Shown: positions 7,261 to 18,671, counted from the stretch's first letter. The stretch: DNA of 64,000 nucleotides from Pedobacter sp. PLR (GCF_026239675.1 NZ_JAPIVQ010000003.1:434001-498000); one strand, 5' to 3'. Translations and numbers: made by a program. The notes: generated by a model not told the origin, from the letters alone.

Positions 7261-7599
7261 TTGATCCTCTGCAGGTTATGCCGGAAGATGTGGTCGATAA
7301 AAGGGATCAATCCCAAAACTTGTGGAGCAATGATACTTTTTTCCATACCTTTTCTCTTTTATGAAGCTTCAGGGATATACCTATCGAAGTTAAAAGTTTT
7401 CTGTACGGGATTCCCTAACAGGGATCACCAACCAATTCGTCAAATGTTCAAGCTTAAACACGAGTATTATACATCCAGCCAATTTCAGGAAGGGCTCTGT
7501 AAAAGAACCATTTAACTTTCCGGCTTCTTTCTGAAGCTTTGTCCTGATTTATGGAATTAACGTCAAAGTTGTCTTCCCTATGCGGTAATACGCAATCTT
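7261..7599. other. Gene-free stretch after repeat copy 3
   Basis: This stretch shows no reliable gene. Short frames exist on both strands, including a 79-codon reverse frame at 7107-7346 that runs into repeat copy 3, but none has a recognisable domain. It may be decayed coding DNA. I see no repeat, RNA gene or terminator in it. Confidence 0.5.
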
Positions 7600-7755
7600 A
7601 TGATTTCAGGACAAGACACGCAAGCCCGGGAACAGTCGGAGCAAGTGAAAAAGGTGTATGAAACCACCACCTCAGGTACGCCTGATCTGAAGTACGTTAA
7701 AAGAGCGATGCTTAAATCATATTTTTTACTAAATTGGGTTCCCTATTTAGTGTAA
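7600..7755 (+). CDS. Possible 51-residue small protein upstream of the PAS sensor
   Basis: An ATG at 7600 opens a 51-codon frame (MISGQDTQAREQSEQVKKVY...) that stops at 7755, four bases before the PAS sensor gene. The N-terminal half is hydrophilic and likely helical, and the C-terminal part ends with a hydrophobic SYFLLNWVPYLV. The tight spacing favours a translated upstream gene, but the frame is too short for composition to prove coding. It could also be the remains of a longer gene. Confidence 0.35.
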   Translation: MISGQDTQAREQSEQVKKVYETTTSGTPDLKYVKRAMLKSYFLLNWVPYLV

Positions 7756-7759
7756 AATC

Positions 7760-8740
7760 ATGATGAATACCCCTGTTAAGATCAATCCGACGGATACAGA
7801 ATCGGCCAGTTTCAGACAAATTTTTGAGGGAAACCCAGCGCCAATGTACATCTTTGATCTCCATACTTATGAATTTCTGGCAGTCAATGCTGCTGCTTTA
7901 AATCAGTACGGATACCAAAAAGAAGAGTTTCTCTTAATGGGTGCCTTACAAATCAGGTCAGTGGAAGAAGTTAAACGCTTCAAGAAGGCTATCCAGGAAA
8001 TAAAGGCTATTTATTCCGATTATGGAGTGTGGAAACACATCCGTAAAAACGGCGAACAATTCTTTGTTCACATCTACGCACATTGTAACATTTTCCAAAA
8101 TAGAGTGGTCAGGGTGGTCATGGCAATTGACATTGATCAAAAAGTTAAGGCAGAAAATGCCCTAAAAGAAAAGAATGAGGAGATTGCTGACATTCTGGAA
8201 AGTATCACTGATGGATTTTATGCCATGAACGAAAATTGGGAAGTCACTTATATCAACAAAGAGGCAGAACGGATCTTAAACTGTAAAAGAGCGGATTTGT
8301 TGGGGAAAAGCCTCTGGGAATTCTTTCCCGGATCAAAAGAAGGAAGGTTTTATCAGGAATACCAACGTGCATTAAAGGAAAAAATAAGCGTACATTTTGA
8401 AGAATGCTATACAGCGCTTGGCGTTTGGGGATCAATGCATGTGTATCCCAAAAAAGACGGCCTGGCTGTTTATTTTGTTGATATTACTGAGCAGAAAAAA
8501 AATCAAATTGAGCAATTGATGCAAATGAAAATGATTGAAAAACAGAATGAACAACTGAAAAAGATATCATGGACACAATCGCACGAAGTAAGGGCTCCAC
8601 TAGCCAGCATATTGGGCCTTGTAGAATTGATCAAAGAAAACCAAGACACCACATGTAATGCCGATGTCATAGATATGCTGGCAAAAGCAGCTCAGAATCT
8701 TGATGAGGTGGTGCGAAATATAATTAATCAGGCGCAATAG
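7760..8740 (+). CDS. PAS-PAS-HisKA protein lacking an ATPase domain
   Basis: The protein has 326 residues with no membrane segment. PAS domain 1 covers about residues 17-135 (FEGNPAPMYIFDLHTYEFLAVN) and PAS domain 2 about 143-255 (ESITDGFYAMNENWEVTYIN). A coiled linker is followed by a HisKA dimerisation helix with the phospho-accepting motif SHEVRAPL, H275. The protein ends 51 residues after that histidine, so the HATPase domain is absent, and no ATPase gene follows directly. It may accept phosphate from another kinase or act as a phosphotransfer or dimerisation partner. ATG codons at 7760 and 7763 are both possible starts. Confidence 0.8.
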   Translation: MMNTPVKINPTDTESASFRQIFEGNPAPMYIFDLHTYEFLAVNAAALNQYGYQKEEFLLMGALQIRSVEEVKRFKKAIQEIKAIYSDYGVWKHIRKNGEQFFVHIYAHCNIFQNRVVRVVMAIDIDQKVKAENALKEKNEEIADILESITDGFYAMNENWEVTYINKEAERILNCKRADLLGKSLWEFFPGSKEGRFYQEYQRALKEKISVHFEECYTALGVWGSMHVYPKKDGLAVYFVDITEQKKNQIEQLMQMKMIEKQNEQLKKISWTQSHEVRAPLASILGLVELIKENQDTTCNADVIDMLAKAAQNLDEVVRNIINQAQ

Positions 8741-11291
<2,551 letters not shown>

Positions 11292-11315
11292 GCTAAAGTA
11301 AATTGAATCATATTA

Positions 11316-11346
11316 GCGTCCTGATGGAAATCAGGGCGCTTTTTTT
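11316..11346 (+). terminator. Intrinsic terminator after isocitrate dehydrogenase
   Basis: A 10-bp stem GCGTCCTGAT/ATCAGGGCGC with one G-U pair and a four-base loop is followed by seven T residues. Confidence 0.9.
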
Positions 11347-11375
11347 GTGTCACAGTAGCTGGCCTTAAACCCCAT

Positions 11376-14210
11376 TTATTTCTTTACTCCTTTCTTCCCG
11401 AATTGTCTCGGATAATAGGAGAAGGTGATCATAAAATACTGTTCCAGCACGTTTTGAGTACCCACGGTAAATCCATTCGCATTTCCGTAGTTGATAATAC
11501 TGTTGTTTTCGCGTAGTAAATCAAGGGCAGAGAATTTGAATTCAGCATTGTTCCCTTTAAGAAACCGATAGGTTGCATTTGCATTCCATATGGTGAAATT
11601 AACAGTTTTAGTTGCTGCTGCTGCACTCGAATTGAAACTTACAATATTGTTTAGCGTGAGTTTTTTGGTTATATTATAGCTGGATCTTAGGGTTGTTGTC
11701 AGCGTTTTTCCACTGTATTCGGTATTAAAAGCTTCCTGCTTTGATTGGTACGTCGAAAAGCTTTCGCCAAGTACAAGTGCGAGATCGCTTTTATAGGTAT
11801 AGTTTAATTCTAATGCGGTGTTTGTGTTGAAATTTTTGGAGAAGCTGAAAACATCATTCGTGTACCCGGGTTGTCTGGAGGAATTTATTGAGGTATTTAA
11901 ACTGACCTGAATTTCTGAGGTTTTAAGTTTAATGGCTTTTCGTATACTTCCATAAAAATTTATGTATTTATGCCCATCGGCATTGACAAGGTAGATCGTT
12001 CTTCTATTTTGATCATCAATAAGCACACTATCTACAATATTGTTTTTAATTGTGCCGGCGCTAAAATTCAGGTTATAATTTAACGTGTTTTTGTTGGTCT
12101 GATCAGTATGGGAATAACTGAAATGGATTTTCTTTTCCAGGGCGGCCTTTAGATTTACATTCCCTTTTTGCAAAGCATAGAGATTGGTACTGTCTGTTAA
12201 AGGAGCCAATTGGTATATGGTAGGGATGTGTAGGGTAGTCGTGTAATTTAGTCGGTAACTCTTGTAAAAATCTCCGTATTGATAGTGAACGTAAGAAGCA
12301 GTAGCATTCGGTAAAAACTGGCTATAGCTACGTTTAATATTCTGAAAGGACCTGTCAGATTGGTTGTTTTGGTAGATAAACTGCTGGTTGGGACTCAGGT
12401 TAAAAGACAAGTCCTTATTGAATCTGTTGGATAGACTTTTTGAAAATGTTTTTTTGATATTTAAACCTGTAGTTTCATTGATCACATTTGTTTGAATCTG
12501 GTTGGTTAAATAGTCATTATTCTGGTAGTTTTGACTAGCCTCATCAAGATCCTTTACCCGGTTATGGTCTTTATTGTGGTTAATGTTCAGGTTATTAGTG
12601 ATGGAGAAATCTATTCCTGCCAATTTGGAATTGCCAAAAATAATGGATTTAATATTGGGCAATTCAACGTCAATTTGCTGATTGATTCCCTCCGATTGAG
12701 TGTCGTATTTGCGGTTGAAATTTTTGTTGGCTCCAGGATCGGTGTAAGATTTAAATTCCGTGATGTTTAACCGCTGAGCGCTATTCTCATTAACAGTAAG
12801 GTTGTAAGTTGCATTAAATCCTTTAAAACGCTGGTTGTATTTCATGTAATTCTGGCCCAGGACATAATTAGCAAACAGGTTAAAACTGGTGTTTTTATAG
12901 TTACTCTGATTAATGGAATTATTTGTACTCGTTAATATATTTTGTCCGTTTTCTGCAGCCCTGAAACTACCACTGTTCGTTTCCCCTTGATTTACAGTTA
13001 AGTATTGCGAAATATTTAATGATTTGTTTTTCTTTACCCATTCATATTTAGAATCGAATTTGTGGTTTGTACTGACATCATTAGTTTTACGGCTATTTTT
13101 CTCGGTGATGATCTCATTGTTATTTAAGGTTGTAGTTGTTTTTGCCTCGTATAAATTTTCGCTGTTCTTATTCTGTAGAAAATAGTTCGAGTTTAAGCTG
13201 TTCTTCTTGTCGTATGTAGGCTTTTCAATAAAATTGTAGGTAAAAGCAACACCTCCTGCATTAGGTTGGTGTAAGCCTGAAGTTCTGAAATCCGGTTGAT
13301 AGGCTACATTGGTACCAACGCCTTTAAAAGTGCTGTTGCTTTGCAAGGCCTGAATATTATTGGCGATCTTATTGACATTATTGCTCGCTCCGATAAGGGC
13401 AATTTCCATTTTTGGGGAGAAAATATTAAAACTGAGATCTGATTCATAGCGCTTATTTGTCCCGTAACCAGCTCCGATTTTCCCGAAATAACCAATATCT
13501 TTTCCTTTTTTGAGCTTTAGGTTAACCTCAAGCGTAGAATCCAGGGGATTACTTTTATTCTTGATGGTATTGTAAACCTGGATTTTTTCTAAAGCATTTT
13601 TGGCTATGTTTTGAGTCGCCATTTTCGTATCCCCACCAAAAAAAGGCTTGCCATTCACTAAAATGCTTTTCACTTCACGACCGTTTACGGTAATTTGTCC
13701 ATCACCCCATAGGGTAATGTTTGGTATTTTCCGGAGTAAATCCTCTACTACCGCATTGCTATCCAGTTTAAATGCAGAGGCATTAAACTCCAGGGTATCC
13801 CCATTCATACTAACTGGTGGTATAGAAATCATCACTTCTTGTAAGGATATATCCCTTGGCTTGACAATCATGGTTTGTAAGTCCAGGAGATTTTTGGCTG
13901 CGGGAATGGTAAATTTTTTACTTAAAGCCTGATACCCAACATGGCTGATCTCAACTTTCAACAGCAGATTTACAGGCAGGTTATTGAACTTGAATTCCCC
14001 GTAGTTATTGCTGATCTGGTAACTTAACAAGGTGCTGTCGGCGGCTTTATAGATGGAGACCGTAGCTGATTTTAATACATAATTATGAACCGTATCCCTT
14101 AAGATACCTTTTGCAGTACCAATATGGCTTGGGTTAATAGTTTGAGCCTTTGTATTAATTAAGGTCACAGCAAGCAATACTGCTGTGATTAAAATTCGGA
14201 ATAGATACAT
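11376..14210 (-). CDS. Outer-membrane beta-barrel protein with carboxypeptidase-like and plug domains
   Basis: The protein has 944 residues. A signal peptide (residues 1-22, ending TKAQ) is followed by a CarboxypepD_reg-like domain at about 30-110 (GTAKGILRDTVHNYVLKSATVSIYKA). A TonB-receptor plug-like region covers about 125-225, with 'DTLEFNASAFKLDSNAVVEDLLRKIPN' and 'ITVNGREVKSILVNGKPFF' visible. A long beta-barrel follows. It belongs to the 'outer membrane beta-barrel family' close to TonB-dependent receptors but is not a SusC. It lies 11 bp after a 6-bladed beta-propeller gene, a common pair in this phylum. The substrate is unknown; peptides or a metal complex are possible. Confidence 0.8.
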   Translation of the reverse strand: MYLFRILITAVLLAVTLINTKAQTINPSHIGTAKGILRDTVHNYVLKSATVSIYKAADSTLLSYQISNNYGEFKFNNLPVNLLLKVEISHVGYQALSKKFTIPAAKNLLDLQTMIVKPRDISLQEVMISIPPVSMNGDTLEFNASAFKLDSNAVVEDLLRKIPNITLWGDGQITVNGREVKSILVNGKPFFGGDTKMATQNIAKNALEKIQVYNTIKNKSNPLDSTLEVNLKLKKGKDIGYFGKIGAGYGTNKRYESDLSFNIFSPKMEIALIGASNNVNKIANNIQALQSNSTFKGVGTNVAYQPDFRTSGLHQPNAGGVAFTYNFIEKPTYDKKNSLNSNYFLQNKNSENLYEAKTTTTLNNNEIITEKNSRKTNDVSTNHKFDSKYEWVKKNKSLNISQYLTVNQGETNSGSFRAAENGQNILTSTNNSINQSNYKNTSFNLFANYVLGQNYMKYNQRFKGFNATYNLTVNENSAQRLNITEFKSYTDPGANKNFNRKYDTQSEGINQQIDVELPNIKSIIFGNSKLAGIDFSITNNLNINHNKDHNRVKDLDEASQNYQNNDYLTNQIQTNVINETTGLNIKKTFSKSLSNRFNKDLSFNLSPNQQFIYQNNQSDRSFQNIKRSYSQFLPNATASYVHYQYGDFYKSYRLNYTTTLHIPTIYQLAPLTDSTNLYALQKGNVNLKAALEKKIHFSYSHTDQTNKNTLNYNLNFSAGTIKNNIVDSVLIDDQNRRTIYLVNADGHKYINFYGSIRKAIKLKTSEIQVSLNTSINSSRQPGYTNDVFSFSKNFNTNTALELNYTYKSDLALVLGESFSTYQSKQEAFNTEYSGKTLTTTLRSSYNITKKLTLNNIVSFNSSAAAATKTVNFTIWNANATYRFLKGNNAEFKFSALDLLRENNSIINYGNANGFTVGTQNVLEQYFMITFSYYPRQFGKKGVKK

Positions 14211-14221
14211 GGAGAGGAGCG

Positions 14222-15484
14222 TTAGTCTTGCTTAGGTTTTAACTGAATGATAACCGGGTTACTTTTCCTGTTTTCTGTCTTAAAATAGTTTGACATCAGG
14301 GCATTATATTTTGGTTTTTTATCTGCACTTTGCTCCTTAAATGCAAACATGGCCAATGAGGAATAACTTGTGTAAAAGTATTTTTTATCATACTTAAGAA
14401 AGCCCCGGTTTGAAAAATCATAATAAAATCCCAGGTCGGTTACCGGCAGGAAGAAAGAGGAAGAATCTGGTTCTATACCGTTAACGGAAATTAAAGCGGT
14501 CGTTTTTAGGTTGTAGATTAAGGCGTTTTTATTTTCCTTGCTATGGTCCCAGTTGTGCATTTTTAAAAACAGCTGATCTCCTATCTTATAGGTGTTACTA
14601 ATGGCATAGAACGCTTTGGGGTACTTCTCAAAATATTCCTGTCTTTTGTTCTTATAGACAGGATTAGCTGCAAAATCAGCGGGTAAAGAATTAATTGCCG
14701 GAAATATAATGCGATACGCCAGCAGCATCTTTTTTGGCGTTACCTTGAAAATGTTGTACTCATAATAATTCAGGAAGAATAGTTCATCCGCTATCCCACT
14801 GTCATAAAAAGGATTGCCTCCGGAATAAAATTGGTCATTTTTAAATCTATCGGCTTTATAAGGGAGATATTTTGCCACCTCATTACTGTCTTTAACCAAG
14901 CCGACCTGATAATAAATACTGTCTTTATCCTTCTTGTCTAAGTATCCTTCTACGATTTGCGTTTTATCTGCGAATTTTAATCCGTTATCAGGTTTATCAT
15001 CCTTTGACTGTACTTTTTTGGCCAGTTTTCCATTCAGATCAAAATAGATCGAATATTTACCGGAATTGATTTGAATAAAGTCTTCATGGTTCTCCTGTTT
15101 TAAAGAAAATCCCCAGAAAGACTGCGCTTCTTTTCCCTTTTCATCTTTAATATTGCTGGAGTTTATTTTAGCCTTAAACTTGCCCGCTTTGCTGAAAATT
15201 AAAATGGATTTGGTATCGTAGTCATAAACAATAAAACACTTTTCAGTGACCTCTAACTGGCTAATTGAACCAAAAAGGCTTTCCTTAGTCGTTTCCAGTG
15301 GAATAAAGCTGACTTCCTCAAAAACCTGGGAAACGGCAGCACCTCTGGCGCTTCCGGGGTCAAGGCGCAGCGTAACCATGGCTGAGCTGTCTATTTTGCT
15401 GCTTTGAGCAATTATTGGGGAATAAAAAGATACGTAGATAAAAAACGTACAGAGCGCTGTTTTTAAATTAAGAGAGAGTTTCAT
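14222..15484 (-). CDS. Secreted 6-bladed beta-propeller protein
   Basis: The protein has 420 residues with an N-terminal signal peptide (about 1-26, ending IIAQ). The start of the propeller, 'FEEVSFIPLETTKESLFGSISQLEVTEKCFIVYDY', is the hallmark of the Bacteroidota 6-bladed beta-propeller (DUF5128-like) family. 'ILIFSKAGKF' closes the first blade. These proteins are periplasmic or surface-exposed and often pair with an outer-membrane receptor, as here, where the barrel gene follows 11 bp downstream. The ligand is not known. The two genes form an operon read leftward. Confidence 0.8.
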   Translation of the reverse strand: MKLSLNLKTALCTFFIYVSFYSPIIAQSSKIDSSAMVTLRLDPGSARGAAVSQVFEEVSFIPLETTKESLFGSISQLEVTEKCFIVYDYDTKSILIFSKAGKFKAKINSSNIKDEKGKEAQSFWGFSLKQENHEDFIQINSGKYSIYFDLNGKLAKKVQSKDDKPDNGLKFADKTQIVEGYLDKKDKDSIYYQVGLVKDSNEVAKYLPYKADRFKNDQFYSGGNPFYDSGIADELFFLNYYEYNIFKVTPKKMLLAYRIIFPAINSLPADFAANPVYKNKRQEYFEKYPKAFYAISNTYKIGDQLFLKMHNWDHSKENKNALIYNLKTTALISVNGIEPDSSSFFLPVTDLGFYYDFSNRGFLKYDKKYFYTSYSSLAMFAFKEQSADKKPKYNALMSNYFKTENRKSNPVIIQLKPKQD

Positions 15485-15570
15485 TTATATCTAAATCTAT
15501 TAATTTTTTAGATATAAAAAGTATTTAACAAAAATTATTTCGCTTTTTAGACCAAATCTTCGTCTTGAAG

Positions 15571-15600
15571 ATAAAACCCTGCTAGCTTTACTTAGCAGGG
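15571..15600 (-). terminator. Intrinsic terminator for the TetR/pentapeptide operon
   Basis: On the minus strand an 8-bp stem CCCTGCTA/TAGCAGGG (15577-15600) is followed by TTTTAT. It lies downstream of the pentapeptide-repeat gene. Confidence 0.75.
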
Positions 15601-15671
15601 ACTGAGTATTTTAACTTGTTTTAAGTTTAGGATTGGAAAAACCCCCGGGATATAAGAAATAGGAGGGCTAA

Positions 15672-16268
15672 TTAACTACCATGATAATCGATGTCCAGGT
15701 TATGCTGATACAGTAATCCAGAGAGATTTAGCGCAGAAAATTTAGCTTGTTTTACCTTATTGACTGCGGGATCCAGGCTGAAATTCTTTGCGGTACGGAA
15801 GTCTGCCTTCTCTAATATACTGCGGACAAAAGTTGCTCCTGAAAGGTCGCAGTTATGGAATATGGCGGAAGTTAAATCAGTTTCTTCAAAGTCAGTTTCT
15901 TTCAGCGAGCAGTCAGTAAACTTAGTTTTCCTGAGCTTAGTGCCATAAAAAGTAGAGTAATCCAGGTGGCTCTGTTCAAAGGTAAAAGAGAATAAAAACT
16001 TGTTGCATTTTGAAAAGTCTATCCCCAGTACTTTACAACCGGTAAAGGTGGCATCTTTGAATCCAGTGCCTGTTACAATGGTCAGGGAGAAATTACACTG
16101 TTTAAAATCACAGTTCATAAAATCATTATGACTTAAGTCACTCCTGGAAAAATCACAGTTTACAAATTCGCAGTTGATAAATTCCCTGTTTTCCAATCGT
16201 TTTTCTGCATAGTTGATATTGGTAAATGTTTTGCCTTCGTGGACGGTAGTTTCGTCAGAATTATTCAT
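15672..16268 (-). CDS. Pentapeptide-repeat protein (Qnr/McbG-like fold)
   Basis: The protein has 198 residues. From about residue 25 to 165 it repeats A(D/N)LXX-type pentapeptides with F or L at the centre (REFINCEFVNCDFSRSDLSH, KETDFEETDLTSAIFHNCDL). They build a right-handed quadrilateral beta-helix. Length and pattern resemble the Qnr/McbG group, whose members mimic DNA and protect gyrase, but I cannot assign that activity from sequence. It is the second gene of an operon with a TetR regulator, starting 5 bp after its stop, which suggests inducible expression in response to a compound. Confidence 0.8.
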   Translation of the reverse strand: MNNSDETTVHEGKTFTNINYAEKRLENREFINCEFVNCDFSRSDLSHNDFMNCDFKQCNFSLTIVTGTGFKDATFTGCKVLGIDFSKCNKFLFSFTFEQSHLDYSTFYGTKLRKTKFTDCSLKETDFEETDLTSAIFHNCDLSGATFVRSILEKADFRTAKNFSLDPAVNKVKQAKFSALNLSGLLYQHNLDIDYHGS

Positions 16269-16273
16269 GGGAA

Positions 16274-16825
16274 TTAGTTTAAGTTCATTAATTTATTAAC
16301 GATCTGCGCTTTGCTTTTTTCGCTGATATTGTAGAGATTGAGGTTATCTGCGAACCAAAGTCCATCAGCAACCAGCATAATAATCTGGCTGTTCACATCC
16401 AGATCTTCAATTGATCCACCAGCAATATGTTCGGTAAACCATTCATGCCACATTTTCTTATAATGTTCATTGATCAATGCGGCCTGTAAAATGACTTTCA
16501 TGGTTCTCCTGTAATGTAAGTCACTGCTTTTTTTAATCACGAAGCGCAGAAAGGCAATAGGGGCAATGTCATTTCCTAAAGTTCTTTTTTCTTCAACGAT
16601 CCAATCGGTTAGCTCTGTAAGGCTTTGACGGACCAGTTCTTCAAGCAATTCCTCTTTATTGCGGAAATGATGGATAATACCACCTTTACTCAGGCCTGTT
16701 TTATCGGCAATAGCCTGAAAAGTTACCTGGTGCCAGTCTGCGGTGGCACCGATCTCGGCAGCAGTATCAAGTATCAGCTGCTTACTGGCTTCCGGATCTT
16801 TCTTTCTTTTATATGGATTTTCCAT
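16274..16825 (-). CDS. TetR-family transcriptional regulator
   Basis: The protein has 183 residues. The TetR N-terminal helix-turn-helix lies at about residues 12-58 (ILDTAAEIGATADWHQVTFQ, then IADKTGLSKGGIIHHFRNKEELLEELV), with a typical YxxF-like 'IHHFRNKEEL' after the recognition helix. The C-terminal part would bind a ligand. It is the first gene of an operon with the pentapeptide-repeat gene and probably represses its own promoter through the 14-bp palindrome at 16839-16852. The ligand is unknown. Confidence 0.9.
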   Translation of the reverse strand: MENPYKRKKDPEASKQLILDTAAEIGATADWHQVTFQAIADKTGLSKGGIIHHFRNKEELLEELVRQSLTELTDWIVEEKRTLGNDIAPIAFLRFVIKKSSDLHYRRTMKVILQAALINEHYKKMWHEWFTEHIAGGSIEDLDVNSQIIMLVADGLWFADNLNLYNISEKSKAQIVNKLMNLN

Positions 16826-16838
16826 TTTTCAAAGATAC

Positions 16839-16852
16839 CGAACGATTGGTTT
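16839..16852. promoter_or_regulatory. Probable TetR operator
   Basis: ACCGAACGATTGGT is palindromic at 10 of 14 positions, 14 bp upstream of the TetR start. It lies between the TetR gene and the rightward gene at 16898, so it could affect both. Confidence 0.45.
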
Positions 16853-16868
16853 GTTTGCAAATAATTAA

Positions 16869-16876
16869 TACATTTG
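16869..16876 (+). promoter_or_regulatory. -7 element TACATTTG
   Basis: This matches TAnnTTTG. It decides the start of the following gene: transcription would begin near 16883, so an in-frame ATG at 16874 is excluded and 16898 is used. Confidence 0.55.
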
Positions 16877-16897
16877 TCCCCTCAAACCACAATTACT

Positions 16898-17170
16898 ATG
16901 TCCGGAAACGTCATTATCCTATCCACTGTGATCCAAACGCCGCTCGATTTACAGCAAGTTTCCCTGGTGATGGATGCTTTCTTCAGTATCTCCGCATGGT
17001 CTGTTGATCTGGAGGATTGTGACCAGATTCTGCGGGTAGTAAGTAGTGATGATATCGGACAGGAACTGGTGATAAGCCTGGCAGCTGTAGGTATAACTTC
17101 CCTGGTGTTGGAAGTTTTTGATGCCCATGGAAAATCGAAAAACAGACAAGTTCTTTTATTGAGGGATTAA
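16898..17170 (+). CDS. Small protein of unknown function (HMA-like fold possible)
   Basis: The product has 90 residues starting MSGNVIILSTVIQTPLDLQQ. The alternation of beta strands and helices (VIILSTVI, a helix with DFFS-like residues, DLEDCDQILRVVSS, then a final helix and VLEVFDAHGK) resembles the ferredoxin-like fold of heavy-metal-associated domains. The CxxC metal site is missing and only one cysteine is present. This is a fold impression, not an assignment. The gene is preceded by a good -7 box at 16869 and followed 29 bp later by an RRM gene that has its own promoter. Confidence 0.6.
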   Translation: MSGNVIILSTVIQTPLDLQQVSLVMDAFFSISAWSVDLEDCDQILRVVSSDDIGQELVISLAAVGITSLVLEVFDAHGKSKNRQVLLLRD

Positions 17171-17174
17171 ACCT

Positions 17175-17182
17175 TAAATTTG
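17175..17182 (+). promoter_or_regulatory. -7 element TAAATTTG for the RRM gene
   Basis: This is an exact TAnnTTTG match ending 17 bases before the ATG at 17200, implying a leader of only about 12 nt. Confidence 0.65.
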
Positions 17183-17199
17183 CAGCTTTAAATAAAAGC

Positions 17200-17580
17200 A
17201 TGATTAAATTATTTGTGGTGGGGTACTCACTAGATATACAGGAAGCTGAACTGATTGATATTTTCAGCATCCATGGAACAATACACAGTGTGAGTTTGCT
17301 AACCGATAGAGTGACCGGAAGACATAAAGGTTTTGGTTTTATCGAAATGGAGGATCAGGCTGATGCCGACAGAGCGATTGCCGCTATCAATGGAATGGTA
17401 TTGAAAGGTAGAAAAATTACGGTTAAACTTGCTGATGAAGACAGGGCAGAGAAACCGAGAGCAGTTAGAGAAAACCGTTTCCAATCTCAGGAATTACAAG
17501 GTTCTGCAATGAGCACGGAGCCCTTTAAAACAAAGCGTCCAAGAAAATTAATGTCCAATACATTCAGGGCAGAAAACTAA
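17200..17580 (+). CDS. Single-RRM RNA-binding protein
   Basis: The protein has 126 residues. One RNA recognition motif covers residues 1-80. RNP2 is LFVVGYS (residues 4-10) and RNP1 is KGFGFIEM (43-50), with the aromatic residues F45 and F47 that stack on RNA bases. A basic, unstructured tail (EKPRAVRENRFQSQEL..FKTKRPRK) follows. Such short RRM proteins are common in Bacteroidota. By family knowledge they bind single-stranded RNA and may act as post-transcriptional regulators in a phylum without Hfq in many members. RNA targets here are unknown. Confidence 0.9.
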   Translation: MIKLFVVGYSLDIQEAELIDIFSIHGTIHSVSLLTDRVTGRHKGFGFIEMEDQADADRAIAAINGMVLKGRKITVKLADEDRAEKPRAVRENRFQSQELQGSAMSTEPFKTKRPRKLMSNTFRAEN

Positions 17581-17618
17581 TAACATATAATCAATCGGGG
17601 TTATAACTTTTTACCGGT

Positions 17619-17656
17619 TTATCTGAAAGCGCAATAGGTTTTGCACTTTCAGATAA
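17619..17656. terminator. Inverted repeat between convergent genes, probable bidirectional terminator
   Basis: An 11-bp perfect stem TTATCTGAAAG/CTTTCAGATAA lies between the convergent RRM and DUF4260 genes. No long T-run follows. Confidence 0.55.
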
Positions 17657-17671
17657 TTCCTGATGTTGCGA

Positions 17672-18034
17672 TTACATCGTCCCCAGATGGGTATGTTTAA
17701 ACGCATCATTATATTTTAATCCAAATCCCAGCATCCGGTCAAATGAAGCGTGAGCGAAGAGTAGAATGCCAATTGACATCCATATTTCCTGCTGGATAAA
17801 AAATCCTATCCCGACTAGAATCAATGCAATGCCTCTATGGTGAAACAGGTTATAAATAACAGCACCTGTTTTTGTGTTGAACAGGTAACCTATCATAGAA
17901 ATATCCGGAATAAAAAATAACAGAATCCAGACCCATAAAGAAAGTCCATGGGAATGTTGTGAAAGGAAATATACAGATATCGCAGTTATAGCCGCTTCTT
18001 CCAATTGAATACTGAGGTTCATTTTTTTACTCAT
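17672..18034 (-). CDS. DUF4260 membrane protein
   Basis: About 120 residues from MSKKMNLSIQLEEAAITAIS. I chose the ATG at 18034 because an exact -7 box (TACTTTTG, minus strand, 18068-18061) lies inside the longer open frame. Three or four hydrophobic segments are visible, with 'FHHRGIALILVGIG' and the C-terminal 'FDRMLGFGLKYNDAFKHTHLG' that is typical of DUF4260. The function is unknown. It is transcribed away from a Crp/Fnr gene that lies just upstream in the same direction. Confidence 0.75.
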   Translation of the reverse strand: MSKKMNLSIQLEEAAITAISVYFLSQHSHGLSLWVWILLFFIPDISMIGYLFNTKTGAVIYNLFHHRGIALILVGIGFFIQQEIWMSIGILLFAHASFDRMLGFGLKYNDAFKHTHLGTM

Positions 18035-18060
18035 TACCTGATCTTTTAAATTTGTCAGGT

Positions 18061-18068
18061 CAAAAGTA
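18061..18068 (-). promoter_or_regulatory. -7 element TACTTTTG for the DUF4260 gene
   Basis: On the minus strand this exactly matches TAnnTTTG. It lies 26 bases upstream of the chosen ATG. Confidence 0.55.
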
Positions 18069-18101
18069 GGGGAGAAAAACAGCAATTGGAATTGACAAAA
18101 G

Positions 18102-18671
18102 TCAAGAATTTTTTTTACTTCTGATGCGGCTCAGGGTTTCTGGCGTCATGCCCAGCATGGAGGCCAGGTATTGCAAAGGAACCTGATGAAATAATTCGCG
18201 TTGCTGTTCAAATAACAACTGATAACGTTCCTCTGCCGACAAAGAAATCTGGTTAAATACTCTGTTTTCAAGAGTAACAAAGCACTTTCCTATAAATAGT
18301 TTCTCAAATTCGTTCCATTTAGGAATCAAGTCCCCGACCTTCAGATACTGCTCATGGCTGATCGTATATAAAGTGACTTCAGTAAGCGCCTGTATGTTCC
18401 ATCGTGCCGGATTGCGAAAGAGGAAGCCAGAAAGATCTGTGACGAAATTTCCGCTATTCGCGATCCATTGGGTCACTTCTTTATCTGGTAAGACCACAAA
18501 TAACCTCAAAAGACCATGTGCTACAAAGCTTAACTTATTGCTTTGCTGTTGGCTTTTTAGAAAGAATTCCCCTTTGGCTAGTTTTTCTTCCTGAAATAGG
18601 GCAGCCAGTTTTTTGCAGTCATGCAGCCCAATGCTGAAATAGTGATGTAGGTAATGCTCTAGTTCTGTCAA
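18102..18671 (-). CDS. Crp/Fnr-family transcriptional regulator
   Basis: The protein has 189 residues. A cyclic-nucleotide-binding-like beta-roll covers about 20-115 (LAKGEFFLKSQQQSNKLSFVAHGLLRLF), without an obvious cAMP-contact PRS-type motif. A C-terminal Crp-type helix-turn-helix covers about 150-185 (QVPLQYLASMLGMTPETLSRIRSKK). This short form is common in Bacteroidota and its effector is usually unknown. The gene is divergent from the lipoprotein gene at 18843, with about 170 bp between them. Confidence 0.85.
   Translation of the reverse strand: MTELEHYLHHYFSIGLHDCKKLAALFQEEKLAKGEFFLKSQQQSNKLSFVAHGLLRLFVVLPDKEVTQWIANSGNFVTDLSGFLFRNPARWNIQALTEVTLYTISHEQYLKVGDLIPKWNEFEKLFIGKCFVTLENRVFNQISLSAEERYQLLFEQQRELFHQVPLQYLASMLGMTPETLSRIRSKKNS

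Noticed and set aside
7107..7346. 79-codon minus-strand frame overlapping repeat copy 3
   Set aside because: Half of it is antisense to the conserved repeat and its terminator, and no domain is visible.
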